From: Paulinella micropora
Taxonomy: Eukaryota > Cercozoa > Imbricatea > Euglyphida
Direction of reading: 5' to 3'
DNA: 64,000 nt
NCBI GenBank assembly: GCA_009731375.1
Contig: BJOX01000010.1
Location: forward strand, 839,156-903,155
Under the pieces are notes generated by a model. The model saw only the letters and a program-made list of their open reading frames with translations, had not been told where the DNA came from and made no database searches. Positions 20,616-32,613 of the stretch are shown piece by piece. A program made the translations under genes and the position numbers. Each line of letters starts with the position of its first letter. Positions within the stretch are counted from its first letter, which is position 1.

Positions 20616-20652
20616 GTAGGTAGATAGATGGATAGATGGATAGAGGATGCAC

Positions 20653-20691
<39 letters not shown>

Positions 20692-20745
20692 CAGATAGAT
20701 AGATAGAGAGATAGAGAGATAGATAGATAGATAGATAGATAGATA

Positions 20746-20792
<47 letters not shown>

Positions 20793-20830
20793 AGCTTATA
20801 GAGGATAGGTAGGTTGCATCTGCACCTAAT
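19960..20830. repeat. (CATA/TATG)n then (GATA)n field
   Basis: (CATA)n to about 20140, a switch to (TATG)n at about 20145-20420, then (GATA)n and (GACA)n to about 20790. A unique insert lies at 20058-20110. Long ORFs here encode only repeating tetrapeptides. Confidence 0.92.
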
Positions 20831-20835
20831 AAAGT

Positions 20836-21660
20836 TAGGGTTACAGTTACGAAGAAGGTAAAGGTTAGGGTTTGGGTTTGGGTTAAGGTTAGCGTGCTTA
20901 GGTTAGGGTTAGGGTTAAATTACAGGGGATGTGTTGGTTGCATTTCCAACAGTTAGGGTTAGGGTTAGGGTTAGCGTTAGGGTTACGATTAGCTTAGCGT
21001 ACAGGGAATGTGATGTGTTGGTTGCATTTGCAAGGGTTAGGGTTAGGGTTAGGGTTAGGGTTAGGGTTTTACAGGGGATTTGTTGGTTGCACTTGCAACG
21101 GTTAGGGTTAGGGTTAGGGTTAGGGTTAGGGTTAGGATAAGGGTTAGTATTAGCGCTAGGATTTGGGTAAGCTTAGAGGGGATGTGTTGGTTGCATTCTC
21201 TCCTGTCGCCTCTTCATTCCCTAGGTCAGACAGGTCAGGGTTAGGGTTAGGGTTAGGGTTAGGATGTGTTGGTTGCATTGCAATGGTTAGGGTTAGGGTT
21301 AGGATTAGCCTTAGGATTAGGGTTAAGGTTGCAGGGGATGTGTTGGTTGCATTTTCAACGGTTAGGGGTAGGGTTAGGGTTGAGGTTAGGGTTAGCTTAG
21401 CGTTACAGAAGAAGGAAGAAGAAGGAAGAAGAAGGAAGAAGAAGGAAGAAGAAGGAAGAAGGAAGAAGGAAGAAGAAGGAATTAGATTACAGAGGATGTG
21501 CTGGTTGCATTTTGCAAGATTGGGGAATAGGGTCAGGGTTACGATTACGGTTAGGGTTAGGGTTAGAATACAAGTTAGGGTTAGGGCTACAGGGGATGGG
21601 TTGGCTGCATTTGCAACAGCTAGTGATAGGGTTAGGGGAAGCGTTAGGATTAAGGTTTGC
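20836..21660 (+). repeat. Interstitial TTAGGG array with recurring cassette
   Basis: Runs of perfect and degenerate TTAGGG (also TTAGCG and TTACGA variants) are interrupted eight times by a cassette with GGGGATGTGTTGGTTGCA, usually followed by TTTGCAAC: near 20921, 21001, 21071, 21176, 21263, 21331, 21489 and 21590. A ninth lies outside at 21812 in (TATG)n. The 21176 and 21812 copies share a longer extension (CTGTCGCCTC, TTC, TTCCC). (GAA)n lies at 21411-21482. Confidence 0.85.
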
Positions 21661-21930
21661 ATGTATGTATGTATGTATGTATGTATGCATGTGTGCATGT
21701 ATGTATGTATCTATGTATGCATGTATGCATGTATGTATGTATGTATGTATGTATTTATGTACACGTATGTATGTATGTATGTATGCATGTATGTATGTAT
21801 GTATGTACTTACGGAGGGTGTGTTGGTTGCACTTGCAGCTGTCGCCTCCTCCTTCCCCAACTCCGCGTTCAGCCTTACATCCATACATACATACATACGT
21901 ACATAGGCGTTGTCCTGCGAATAAGATCTC

Positions 21931-21983
<53 letters not shown>

Positions 21984-22035
21984 NNNNNNNNNNTCTCTCT
22001 CTCGCTCTCAGCTCAGGCGCCATGGAGAGAGAGAA

Positions 22036-22071
<36 letters not shown>

Positions 22072-22151
22072 GAGAGAAAGAGGGAGAGAAAGAGAGTAGA
22101 GAGAGAAGAGAGAGAGACAAAGAGAGAGAGATTAGAGATAGACAGACAGAC

Positions 22152-22193
<42 letters not shown>

Positions 22194-22248
22194 GTAGGTA
22201 GGTAGGTCGGTAAAGGTAGGTACGTAGGTAGGTAGGTAGGTAGATAGG

Positions 22249-22325
<77 letters not shown>

Positions 22326-22350
22326 TATATATATATATAGAGAGAGAGAG
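21661..22350. repeat. (TATG)n, poly-C, gap, (GA)n and (GATA)n
   Basis: (TATG)n to about 21810, the telomere-array cassette at 21812-21880, poly-C 21931-21983, N 21984-21993, (GA)n to about 22140, and (GATA)n/(GGTA)n to about 22330. Confidence 0.9.
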
Positions 22351-22423
22351 AAATCAAACAAAGCGTCAGAAAGTTCTACTTATTTGTACAATAAACATCT
22401 GTCTGTCTCTCTATCTATCTGTC

Positions 22424-22465
22424 TACTTATCCGGCCGCGGCAAGCACGAGTGCCAATGCTTCTAC
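22424..22465 (+). repeat. Cassette family H, copy 1
   Basis: A short unique block with GCACGAGTGCCAATGCTTCT, related to 28474-28515 (GCACGAGTGTGAATCTTTCT). It precedes (ATCT)n. Confidence 0.55.
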
Positions 22466-22476
22466 TTGTTCATCTC

Positions 22477-22538
<62 letters not shown>

Positions 22539-22585
22539 CATCCATCTATCTATCCATCTATCCATCCATCTATCCATCCATCTGC

Positions 22586-22649
<64 letters not shown>

Positions 22650-22650
22650 A

Positions 22651-22723
<73 letters not shown>
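22466..22723. repeat. (ATCT)n microsatellite
   Basis: About 255 bases of ATCT with some CATC units, running straight into the truncated LINE at 22724. Confidence 0.97.
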
Positions 22724-23229
22724 GCGGCATGGTATCGTTCTCTGTTCATCGATGTTTGCGCGCCTTGGGTTTTTCACATCCCCAATCCAAATCCCTTTCC
22801 TTCAAGCTATCGTCCTGCGTAGCTCGTTGCTCTTTTGCGATCTATCGCTCCTGTGCAGTCAAAAATTGGACTAATCTTCCTCTAGTCCGTATCGGTGACT
22901 GCATTCCGTCATAGCCGTCCAGTGTTGCATAGCCCGGGCTAGGTCCCTGCGGGGGTTTAGGCCTCATACAATGTCATCATTGTAGCTTGCGCAAGCTTAC
23001 GGTGCTCAAAACACTTGGACTAACGGCTTCCTTTTCTTTCTCTTCTTCCTTATCCTCCCACTCTCCATTCCTAGATTGCCTTTTTCTTCAACGTCCTTCC
23101 TCCTCTTCTTTTTCCAGAACACAGTCTACCCGTGATTCCCATCCCGGACACATGCACAGTACACAAATTATTGTTTGATGTGAAACTGCGTTCCTTTGCA
23201 AGGACTACATTCCTTTGCGACATCTCATC
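22724..23229 (+). mobile_element. R2-type LINE, 5'-truncated copy A
   Basis: About 505 bp nearly identical to 26556-27060, the end of ORF and 3' UTR of the full-length copy. It starts abruptly after (ATCT)n and ends CGACATCTCATC, where the full-length copy begins. Such 5' truncation is the hallmark of target-primed reverse transcription. Confidence 0.88.
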
Positions 23230-23538
23230 CATATGTGACCCCGTCGCGGCGATAAAGCGCGGCAACCAAACCTTTCTCCTTTTTCTTCTTGGGCTGACAA
23301 CCCTGGCTTAAACAAAGAGGCTTGCTTCCCCTAAGTTAAGCCGTAAGTTACAAAAACTACATGCGAAAACCTACCGACGCACCGCTATTCCCTCCGGAGT
23401 GGCCGCCGTCACCCTCCTAGTGCGTGCTCTGCACCGCCTGAACCCCCTGGAGAAGATTTTGCTCATGTTCACCCTTACGAAGATCTTTCGGGCCTCCTCG
23501 AAAAGAAGAGTCCAAAAGCGCACGTCCATCCGGACTAG

Positions 23539-25800
23539 TCGCAACCCGGCATTATCAACCTGGATTCCACCCACTGTGTTGACGCCGAGACATACTCTCA
23601 TTTCGTCCATCGGACAAGAAGTGCCCCGAAAGAACCAACCGAAAGAAGAAAACGCCTGGTATTGCCATCAACACCAAGCGAATGGAAAGGCATTGAAGAA
23701 GAACTCCAATCCGCACTCCCTCTCATCCTCCCCTCCTCTCTCATCAAACGCCTGTCGTGTGACGAAGCAGTAGCGAAATTTGAAAGATATCTCTACGACT
23801 TCATATCACAACGGGTAACAAAAACACAAGAACAAACTCATGAGCGAAAAAACCGCCACGTAATCCGGCTCCAAACAGAACTCACGCAGAACCGACAACA
23901 AAAACTGATCCAAAAGAGACATCTGCGAGATCTCAAACGGGCAGGTTCAATTCCAGCTGCTGTTTCAAAAAGCCTGCAAAAAACTTGGCGAGTATTATTG
24001 AAGACCGGTAACCGCCTCCGCCGTCGTCTCAAGGAAGCAACTTTAAGCTCCGCTCAACGACAAGCAAATACACGCTTCCGAACTGACCCTCATAAGTTTG
24101 CCAAAAATCTGTTTCATCCCCCCTCAACCCAAACCACTTCCTCCCTATCCAAAGAAAACTGTGACTCCTACTTTCCCAACCTATACAAAGACGCTAATCG
24201 TGAACAAACCTACGTGCCCTTACCTGAAATGGTTCGCCCACCTCTACCAACTGTCCCCTTTGACCTCAAGCCACCGTCCTTCTTGGAAACCAAAAGATCT
24301 GTGCTCGCTAAGCGTAATGGTGCAGCCCCTGGCAGAGATGGTATTAGCTACCTTGTTTACAAGAGACTTCCCACCGCTTTATCTTTCTTACACAAACTCA
24401 TTGTCAAGTGTTGGACAACTGATGTAGCTAACAGCTGGGCCCACGCTGCTATCTCCCTCCTTCATAAGGACGGCGATCCACTTCAGGCCTCAAACTATCG
24501 TCCGATTGCTCTGACAAACTGCTCGGGTAAGGTATTTTTCTCTTTGTGGTCAAAACGCCTAGAGAGTTTTCTGCTGGATAACAAATACTTTGACAGAGCA
24601 AAACAAAAGGGTTTCCTCCGTAACGTTGCAGGATGCCCCGAACACATTGCTACCACAAAGGCTACCATCAGAAATGCAAAAGATCACTATCGCCAACTGG
24701 TCATAGCATGGATTGACCTACAAAACGGTTTTGGAAGCGTAAATCACAACTTGATCCAGTTCGCTCTCTGGTGGTACCACGTGCCCCCTATGTTTGCACC
24801 CATAATCTTCTTATATTACGAACTCTTAGTAGCCACAATCGAAGGGAAAGAATGGTCATCAGAACCCTTCGTTTTTGCTGTGGGCGTCTTTCAAGGATGC
24901 TGCATCTCTCCTCTCCTTTTCAATATAGTTTTCAATCTACACTTGACCTCCACGGATGAAGTAATCGTGCACGAAGCTGCCTATGCTGACGATCTCAAAC
25001 TACACAGCCGATCCACGAAACACTGTCAATCGTCCATCAACATGATAGACAAATTTCTGTCATGGACCAGAACAATGGCCGCGAAACCGCCCAAATGCAA
25101 AAGCCTTGCTTTCAAATATTGGACTAAAGCCGAGGACCATAAGGGTCTCAAACGATTCATGCCGATTTCGTTCCCACCTTTCGACCCCGCCCTGACTATT
25201 ACTGGCAAACCAATTAACTTCATCGCTGACAAGCCTTTCAAAGACCTCGGATGGATTGTCTACCATGACCTCAGCAAAAACGAACAACGAGGAGAAATCC
25301 AAAAGAAGTTCATTCTTTCTATGCAAGCCATCGATGGCTGCTCGATCAATGGCTTTATGAAACTTTGGCTCTACCAGCACTATGCTGTCCAGTCACTTGC
25401 CTGGCCATTTCTCATTTATGACCTCTGCTTATCTTTCGCCAAAATCCTTGAGAAAATTGCGACCCGCTTCCTCAAAAAATGGGTCAATATCTACAAAAGA
25501 GCTCTGGTCTCCTGCCTTTACCGCCCACGCTCGAAATTCGGTCTACAGCTCCAGTCCATCGTCTCTTTTTACCAGCGACTTCAAATCAACCGTGCTCACA
25601 TGCTGAAGTACTGCCCAGATAAACACCTCTCGTCCATCTATGCGATGAACCTGACGAAACACGAAACGTTTCGAACTATCTGGAAACCAGAGCCTGTGCT
25701 CGAAAAGCTTGAGGCACAAGTTCAAACATCGAGGCCAATCCGATCATCTCGGACTTGGCCATGGTCGCTACCCAAAAGAACATTCCATCACAGACCGCAA
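23539..25800 (+). pseudogene. LINE ORF part 1: reverse transcriptase
   Basis: Open from 23539 with no clear ATG (the frame was probably open further left before the TAG at 23536). The first 200 codons are Lys/Arg/Gln-rich and helical. RT motifs in order: A-P-G-R-D-G-I (about 24327), Y-R-P-I-A-L-T-N (24496), W-I-D-L-Q-N-G-F-G-S-V-N-H (24711) with the motif A Asp, G-V-F-Q-G-C-C-I-S-P-L-L-F-N (about 24885), and A-Y-A-D-D-L-K-L-H (24979-25005) with the catalytic YADD. The thumb and C-terminal part follow to about 25720, where the coding frame changes. RT would copy element RNA at a nicked target. The motif set is that of LINE-type RT and the downstream endonuclease places it with R2-type elements. 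Confidence 0.88.
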
Positions 25801-26746
25801 AGACAGGATTTTAGAATTAGCTGCTGAGACAATACTTGAGGCAACCACAGTGCATGACATGGACAAAGCCATGCAAGGGTGCTTTCTTCGTTTTGAAGAC
25901 GCATGCCCCTTTGACCTCTCCTGGGCTCGCCTCATCGGAACCCGTAATGCCCGCTTAATCTCTTGGGTCATCAATGGAAGCACAAACTCGGTCATTACCC
26001 CCGACCTTAGACGTCTGTGGGGAATCATTCCCAACAACAAGTGTGCTCTCTGTTCTGGTCAAGCACATTTATGTCACATCCTCTCCGGTTGCCATGTTGC
26101 CCTCAAACAAGGCCGTTATACCTGGCGTCACGACTCTGTGCTCTGCACTATTGAAGCTCCCCTTCAAAAACACATCGAGAGCCATAACAAACGCTCCCGT
26201 AAAGACGAAAATGAATCAAAGTCTATGTTTGTGAAAGAGGGCGAGCAGAAGTCCAAAGGGCAGTTATTTCATCGTCCATACCTGCTTGACACCGCAAACG
26301 ATTGGCAGCTCCAAACCCAGTACACCGGTTCTGAGCAAGCCTTTCCTGTCCACATCTGTGTCACTGACCTCCGCCCCGATATTGTTGTCTGGTCATTGTC
26401 TACCAAGATATGTATACTGATCGAGCTCACGTGCCCGGTCGAGGAAAACATCCTTGATGCACGAGCCTACAAGACTAACTGATATAATGGGCTCAAATCT
26501 CAAATCGAGGACAACGGATGGACCTGCCACCTTCGACCAATCGAATGCGGGGCTCGCGGCATGGTATCGTTCTCTGTTCATCGATGTTTCCGCGCCTTGG
26601 GTTTTTCACATCCCCAATCCAAATCCCTTTCCTTCAAGCTATCGTCCTGCGTAGCTCGTTGCTCTTTTGCGATCTATCGCTCCTGTGCAGTCAAAAATTG
26701 GACTAATCTTCCTCTAGTCCGTATCGGTGACTGCATTCCGTCATAG
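25709..26746 (+). pseudogene. LINE ORF part 2: CCHC knuckle and restriction-like endonuclease
   Basis: Continues the ORF in the next frame. C-A-L-C then x7, H, x4, C at 26042-26092 gives exactly CX2CX7HX4C, the knuckle of R2-type elements. The endonuclease follows with R-P-D (about 26371) and Glu of I-E-L-T-C-P (26422-26424), spaced PD-x14-E as in restriction-like endonucleases. After TGA (26480-26482) the same frame goes on with Y-N-G-L-K-S, G-W-T-C-H-L-R-P-I-E-C-G-A-R-G-M-V, the usual conserved end of this domain, to TAG at 26744. The TGA is thus internal, probably from CGA. The enzyme would nick the target to prime reverse transcription. Confidence 0.88.
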
Positions 26747-27060
26747 CCGTCCAGTGTTGCATAGCCCGGGCTAGGTCCCTTCGGGGGTTTAGGCCTCATA
26801 CAATGTCATCATTGTAGCTTGCGCAAGCTTACGGTGCTCAAAACACTTGGACTAACGGCTTCCTTTTCTTTCTCTTCTTCCTTATCCTCCCCACTCTCCA
26901 TTCCTAGATTGCCTTTTTCTTCAACGTCTTTCCTCCTCTTCTTTTTTCCAGAACACAGTCTACCCGTGATTCCCATCCCGGACACATGCACAGTACACAA
27001 ATTACTGTTTGATGTGAAACTGCGTTCCTTTGCAAGGACTACATTCCTTTGCGACATCTC

Positions 27061-27116
27061 ATCTATCTACCTATCCATCCATCCATCCACCTATCCATCC
27101 AACCATCCATCCATCC

Positions 27117-27171
<55 letters not shown>

Positions 27172-27204
27172 CATCCATCCATCCATCCATCCATCCATCC
27201 ATCC

Positions 27205-27257
<53 letters not shown>

Positions 27258-27324
27258 GCTATTTGTANNNNNNNNNNTATACATCTATCTATCCATCTAT
27301 CCATCCATCTATCCATCCATCTGC

Positions 27325-27377
<53 letters not shown>

Positions 27378-27410
27378 CATCTATCCATCTATCCATATAT
27401 CCATCCATCC

Positions 27411-27450
<40 letters not shown>

Positions 27451-27458
27451 CTCCCTAC

Positions 27459-27509
<51 letters not shown>

Positions 27510-27529
27510 CTCCCTGTACGTCAACACAC

Positions 27530-27584
<55 letters not shown>

Positions 27585-27640
27585 GTCTGTCTGTCTGTCT
27601 ACCTATCTACCTATCTTTCTCTCCCTGTACGTTAACACAC

Positions 27641-27691
<51 letters not shown>

Positions 27692-27725
27692 CTCCCTGTA
27701 CGTTATCCCTTGCCGCTTACAAACC

Positions 27726-27780
<55 letters not shown>
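27061..27780. repeat. (ATCT)n field downstream of the LINE, with cassettes and 10-N gap
   Basis: (ATCT)n and (ATCC)n broken by N at 27268-27277. A cassette CTTTCTCTCCCTGTACGTTA recurs near 27504, 27617 and 27686, and a shorter form (CTTTCTCTCCCTA) lies near 27446. A longer relative is at 28506-28555. Each is followed by a fresh (ATCT)n run. Confidence 0.88.
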
Positions 27781-27783
<3 letters not shown>

Positions 27784-28359
27784 GAGCCTCCTCGAAAAGA
27801 AGAGTCCAAAAGTGCACGTCCATCCGGACTATAAGTCACAACCCGGCATTGTCAACCCGGATTCCACCCACAGTGTTGACGCCGAGACATACTCTCATTT
27901 CGTCCGAGAAGTGCCCCGAAAGAACCAATCGAAAGAAGAAAGCACCTGATTTGCCATCAACACCAAGCGTATGGAAAGACATTGAAGAAGAACTCCAATC
28001 CGCCCTCTCATCCTCCCCTTATCTCTCATCCTGCATTCCGTCATAGCCGTCCAGTGTTGCATAGCCCGGGCTAGGTCCCTTCGGGGGTTTAGGCCTTTAC
28101 ACAATGTCATCATTGTAGCTTGCGCAAGCTTACGGTGCTCAAAACACTTGGACTAACGGCTTCCTTTTCTTTCTCTTCTTCCTTATCCTCCCACTCTCCA
28201 TTCCTAGATTGCCTTTTTCTTCAACGTCCTTCCTCCTCTTCTTTTTCCAGAACACAGTCTACCCGTGATTCCCATCCCGGACACATGCACAGTACACAAA
28301 TTATTGTTTGATGTGAAACTGCGTTCCTTTGCAAGGACTACATTCCTTTGCGACATCTC
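27779..28359 (+). mobile_element. R2-type LINE, internally deleted derivative
   Basis: 27781-28030 matches 23487-23745 of the full-length copy and 28031-28359 matches 26731-27060, so 2985 bp of coding region are missing at the junction. The 5' end falls on ATCTTTCG, sharing ATCT with the array before it. The 3' end is the normal CGACATCTC, then (ATCT)n. It lacks the TAG of the full-length copy, so it derives from another master. Confidence 0.88.
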
Positions 28360-28590
28360 ATCTATCTATCTATCTATCTGTCTGTCTATCTACCTACCTA
28401 CCTACCTACCTATCTATCTATCTATCTACCTACCTACCTACCTACCTATTACCTTCTCTATCTCTCTGTCTGCTTACCCAGGTGTGGTAGGCACGAGTGT
28501 GAATCTTTCTCCTCGTACGTTAACACACGCTTTTACCCTTGCCGCTAGCATTCCACCTGATAGATAGAGACATCCAGGCAGAGATGGTTA
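28360..28590. repeat. (ATCT)n, (CTAC)n and cassette family H/I
   Basis: Short arrays, then the longer cassette 28470-28560 (GCACGAGTGTGAATCTTTCT, then GTACGTTAACACACGC and CCCTTGCCGCTAGC), which ties together the short cassettes seen at 22424 and 27504-27686. Confidence 0.6.
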
Positions 28591-28595
28591 TAATT

Positions 28596-28671
28596 ACAAC
28601 AACAACAACAACAACAATCAACAACAACAACAATAATAATAATGATAATGGTAATGATGATGATGATAACG

Positions 28672-28724
<53 letters not shown>

Positions 28725-28806
28725 GATGATGATGATGATGATAATAATAATAATAATAATAGTAATAATAATAGTAATAATAATAATTATAATTATAATA
28801 ATAATA
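28596..28806. repeat. (CAA)n, (AAT)n and (GAT)n arrays
   Basis: Trinucleotide arrays with local variant blocks, ending at the SINE-2 copy. Confidence 0.95.
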
Positions 28807-28922
28807 TGTATGTATCGTCTGCCAATTGCTGAGCCAAAAGGCCATGTGCATCCAGTCCTCCATTCCATAAGGAAAGTCTCCACACCAATCGGTGGAATAA
28901 AGGAAGTGACGGCATAGAACAT
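28807..28922 (-). mobile_element. SINE-2-like element, copy 2, cut by a gap
   Basis: Nearly identical to 18754-18870 (minus strand). Tail GGCTCAGCAATTGGCAG, then (TTA)n. N gap 28923-28960 follows. Confidence 0.75.
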
Positions 28923-28960
28923 NNNNNNNNNNNNNNNNNNNNNNNNNNNNNNNNNNNNNN

Positions 28961-28994
<34 letters not shown>

Positions 28995-28996
<2 letters not shown>

Positions 28997-29116
28997 GTGC
29001 TTCTCTGTCAATGGCTGATGCATTTCTGCACATGCGCCTCCATCGTCTCACCCGTGAGGGGAGTACGAAGAATTGACGATAAGCTCTAATGACACCCCCG
29101 CAAGGGCAGTTCCAAC
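28995..29116 (-). mobile_element. SINE-1, 5'-truncated copy
   Basis: Matches the body and tail of 18465-18696 but stops at GTTGGAACTGCC (minus strand), losing the tRNA head. It is flanked on both sides by (AAT)n. Confidence 0.85.
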
Positions 29117-29117
29117 A

Positions 29118-29164
<47 letters not shown>

Positions 29165-29202
29165 TGATGATAATAATGATAATAATAATAATAATAATAA
29201 TA

Positions 29203-29247
<45 letters not shown>

Positions 29248-29257
29248 GTAGTAGTAA

Positions 29258-29298
<41 letters not shown>

Positions 29299-29325
29299 AT
29301 ATTAATAGTGATTCTACTACTACTA

Positions 29326-29360
<35 letters not shown>

Positions 29361-29394
29361 GCTACTACAACTACTGCTGTTACTACTACTACTG

Positions 29395-29437
<43 letters not shown>

Positions 29438-29465
29438 CGCCACCACCACCACCACCACCACCACC

Positions 29466-29534
<69 letters not shown>

Positions 29535-29590
29535 ACTACTACTACTACTACTATTCCTCCTCCCCCTCCTCCTCCTCCTCCTCCTCCTAT

Positions 29591-29631
<41 letters not shown>

Positions 29632-29697
29632 CTCTTCCTCCTCCTCCTTCACTCACCCATGCAGCGTGGCCTGATCTGACTGGCCAGTTCCTCACTC

Positions 29698-29775
<78 letters not shown>

Positions 29776-29788
29776 TAGTAGTAGCAGA

Positions 29789-29820
<32 letters not shown>

Positions 29821-29893
29821 CATTATTATTATTATTATTACTATTATTACTATTATTACTATTATTATTATTATTATTATTGTTATCATCTCT

Positions 29894-29992
<99 letters not shown>

Positions 29993-29995
29993 GGA
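29117..29995. repeat. Compound trinucleotide field
   Basis: (AAT)n, (TAG)n, (CTA)n, (CAC)n, (CTC)n, (TAG)n and (TTA)n blocks in succession, with one short unique insert at 29646-29697. All ORFs here are homopolymeric products of the repeat. Confidence 0.95.
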
Positions 29996-30054
29996 GGGGT
30001 GCACAGTATGGCACCCCACGGGAAGAGGAGGTGGTTGGGCCTCTGCCCACTGAT

Positions 30055-30232
30055 TTCGAGGCTATGTCGTTGTGTTGGCTCCGAGGCTATGTTGTTGTGT
30101 TGGTTCCGAGGCTATGTTGTTGTGTTGGTTCCGAGGCTCTGTTGTTGTGTGGGTTCCGAGGCTATGTCGATGTGGGTTCCGAGGCTATGTTGTTGTGTTG
30201 GTTCCGAGGCCATGTCGTTGTGTTGTTTTTTA
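30055..30232. repeat. 25-bp minisatellite, about 7 units
   Basis: Units of CCGAGGCTATGTTGTTGTG plus TTGGTT, with small indels, starting after GATTTCGAGG at 30053. Confidence 0.85.
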
Positions 30233-30612
30233 TAAGACATACACCACGTGGGATCAAAGGGGTATTTACATTCCGCGATCTAGGGGTGGTGACGGGTTTC
30301 GAGGCGTCCCAGATACTTACCACAAAACGTCCTCATGCGCTGGCAGACCGCATGAAATGCCTGCTACCCCTGTGAGTACCTCCATGCGGGACCTACCCAG
30401 TCTCGTGGAGCTCTCACGCGGGGAAGATCAATCATTTGTAGTTGATTTCCTGCAAGGTACCCGACACTGTGCGGGTAGTAGGGACTTCCTTTTGGGGCCT
30501 TCTATGCAGGATGGTTAGAGTTACTCTTCCCTCCCCAGCATACTCACTGTAGTCCCTGTTGGGTCGAGGGATGGAGGCGCATAGCCCTCGGGCTCAGCCA
30601 TGACAGATCAAT
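30233..30612 (+). mobile_element. Non-LTR body 3, sharing the SINE-1 tail
   Basis: A unique 380-bp body ending GGAGGCGCATAGCC, CTCGGG, CTCAGCCATGACAG, then (TA)n and (TTA)n. The last ~40 bp align with the SINE-1 and SINE-2 tails, although the bodies differ. It is a candidate LINE 3' UTR that could be the partner of both SINEs. Confidence 0.6.
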
Positions 30613-30657
30613 ATATATTATTATTATTATTATTATTACTATTACTATTATTATTAC

Positions 30658-30690
<33 letters not shown>

Positions 30691-30693
30691 CAT

Positions 30694-30962
30694 GGACACC
30701 GTGATAGCCCAGTGGTCAAGTTCTACCATCTGGGCCCTGTCGCCAGTTCGATTCCCGTCGGTGCCACCAGTATTTTCATTGAACATACCGGTCTATTTCT
30801 GGACCAGTATTTTCATTGAACATACCGGCCCGTCTGGAAGTGTTGGAACTGCCCTTGCGGGGGTGTCATTAGAGCTTATCGTCAATTCTTCGTACTCCCC
30901 TCACGGGTGAGACGATGGAGGCGCATGTGCAGAAATGCATCAGCCATTGACAGAGAAACACT
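30694..30962 (+). mobile_element. SINE-1, full-length copy with 36-bp internal duplication
   Basis: Head GGACACCG...CGGTGCCACCA, A box TAGCCCAGTGG, B box AGTTCGATTCC, body, tail ATCAGCCATTGACAG, then (TTA)n. The segment CCAGTATTTTCATTG, AACATACCGG is present twice (30767 and 30803). (TTA)n lies on both sides. Confidence 0.87.
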
Positions 30963-31047
30963 ATTATTATTATCATTATTATTATCATTATTATTACTAT
31001 TATCATTATTACCCACCCACATTGCGTGGCCTGATCTGCTTGGCTAG

Positions 31048-32288
<1,241 letters not shown>

Positions 32289-32404
32289 CGTATGTATGTA
32301 TGCATGTTTATATGTATGTATGTATGTGTATGTATGTATGTATGTATGTAAAGAAGGATGACCCCGAGTGCTTTGACTTGCCAAGGCCGTAGGACAGTTA
32401 TCTG

Positions 32405-32450
<46 letters not shown>

Positions 32451-32469
32451 AGAAGAGAGAAAGAGAGAG

Positions 32470-32505
<36 letters not shown>

Positions 32506-32568
32506 GATAGATAGGTAGATAGATAGATAGATAGATAGACCTCGTAGGCTACGTCTTTGGCGAAAAAG

Positions 32569-32613
<45 letters not shown>

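Larger units (their letters stand above)
23230..27060 (+). mobile_element. R2-type non-LTR retrotransposon, full length but disabled
   Basis: About 3.8 kb: a short 5' region, one long coding region (RT plus CCHC plus restriction-like endonuclease), a 310-bp 3' UTR ending CGACATCTC, then (ATCT)n. Lesions are a TAG at 23536-23538 (absent in the deleted copy at 27781), a frame break near 25720-25800, and TGA 26480-26482. An N-terminal zinc finger or Myb region of the R2 kind is not recognised. Confidence 0.88.

Noticed and set aside
20836-21660. True chromosome end
   Set aside because: The TTAGGG runs are short, degenerate and interrupted, and 42 kb of sequence continues beyond them.
30055-30375. 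Repeat protein encoded by the 25-bp minisatellite
   Set aside because: The period is not a multiple of three and units carry indels, so every frame drifts.
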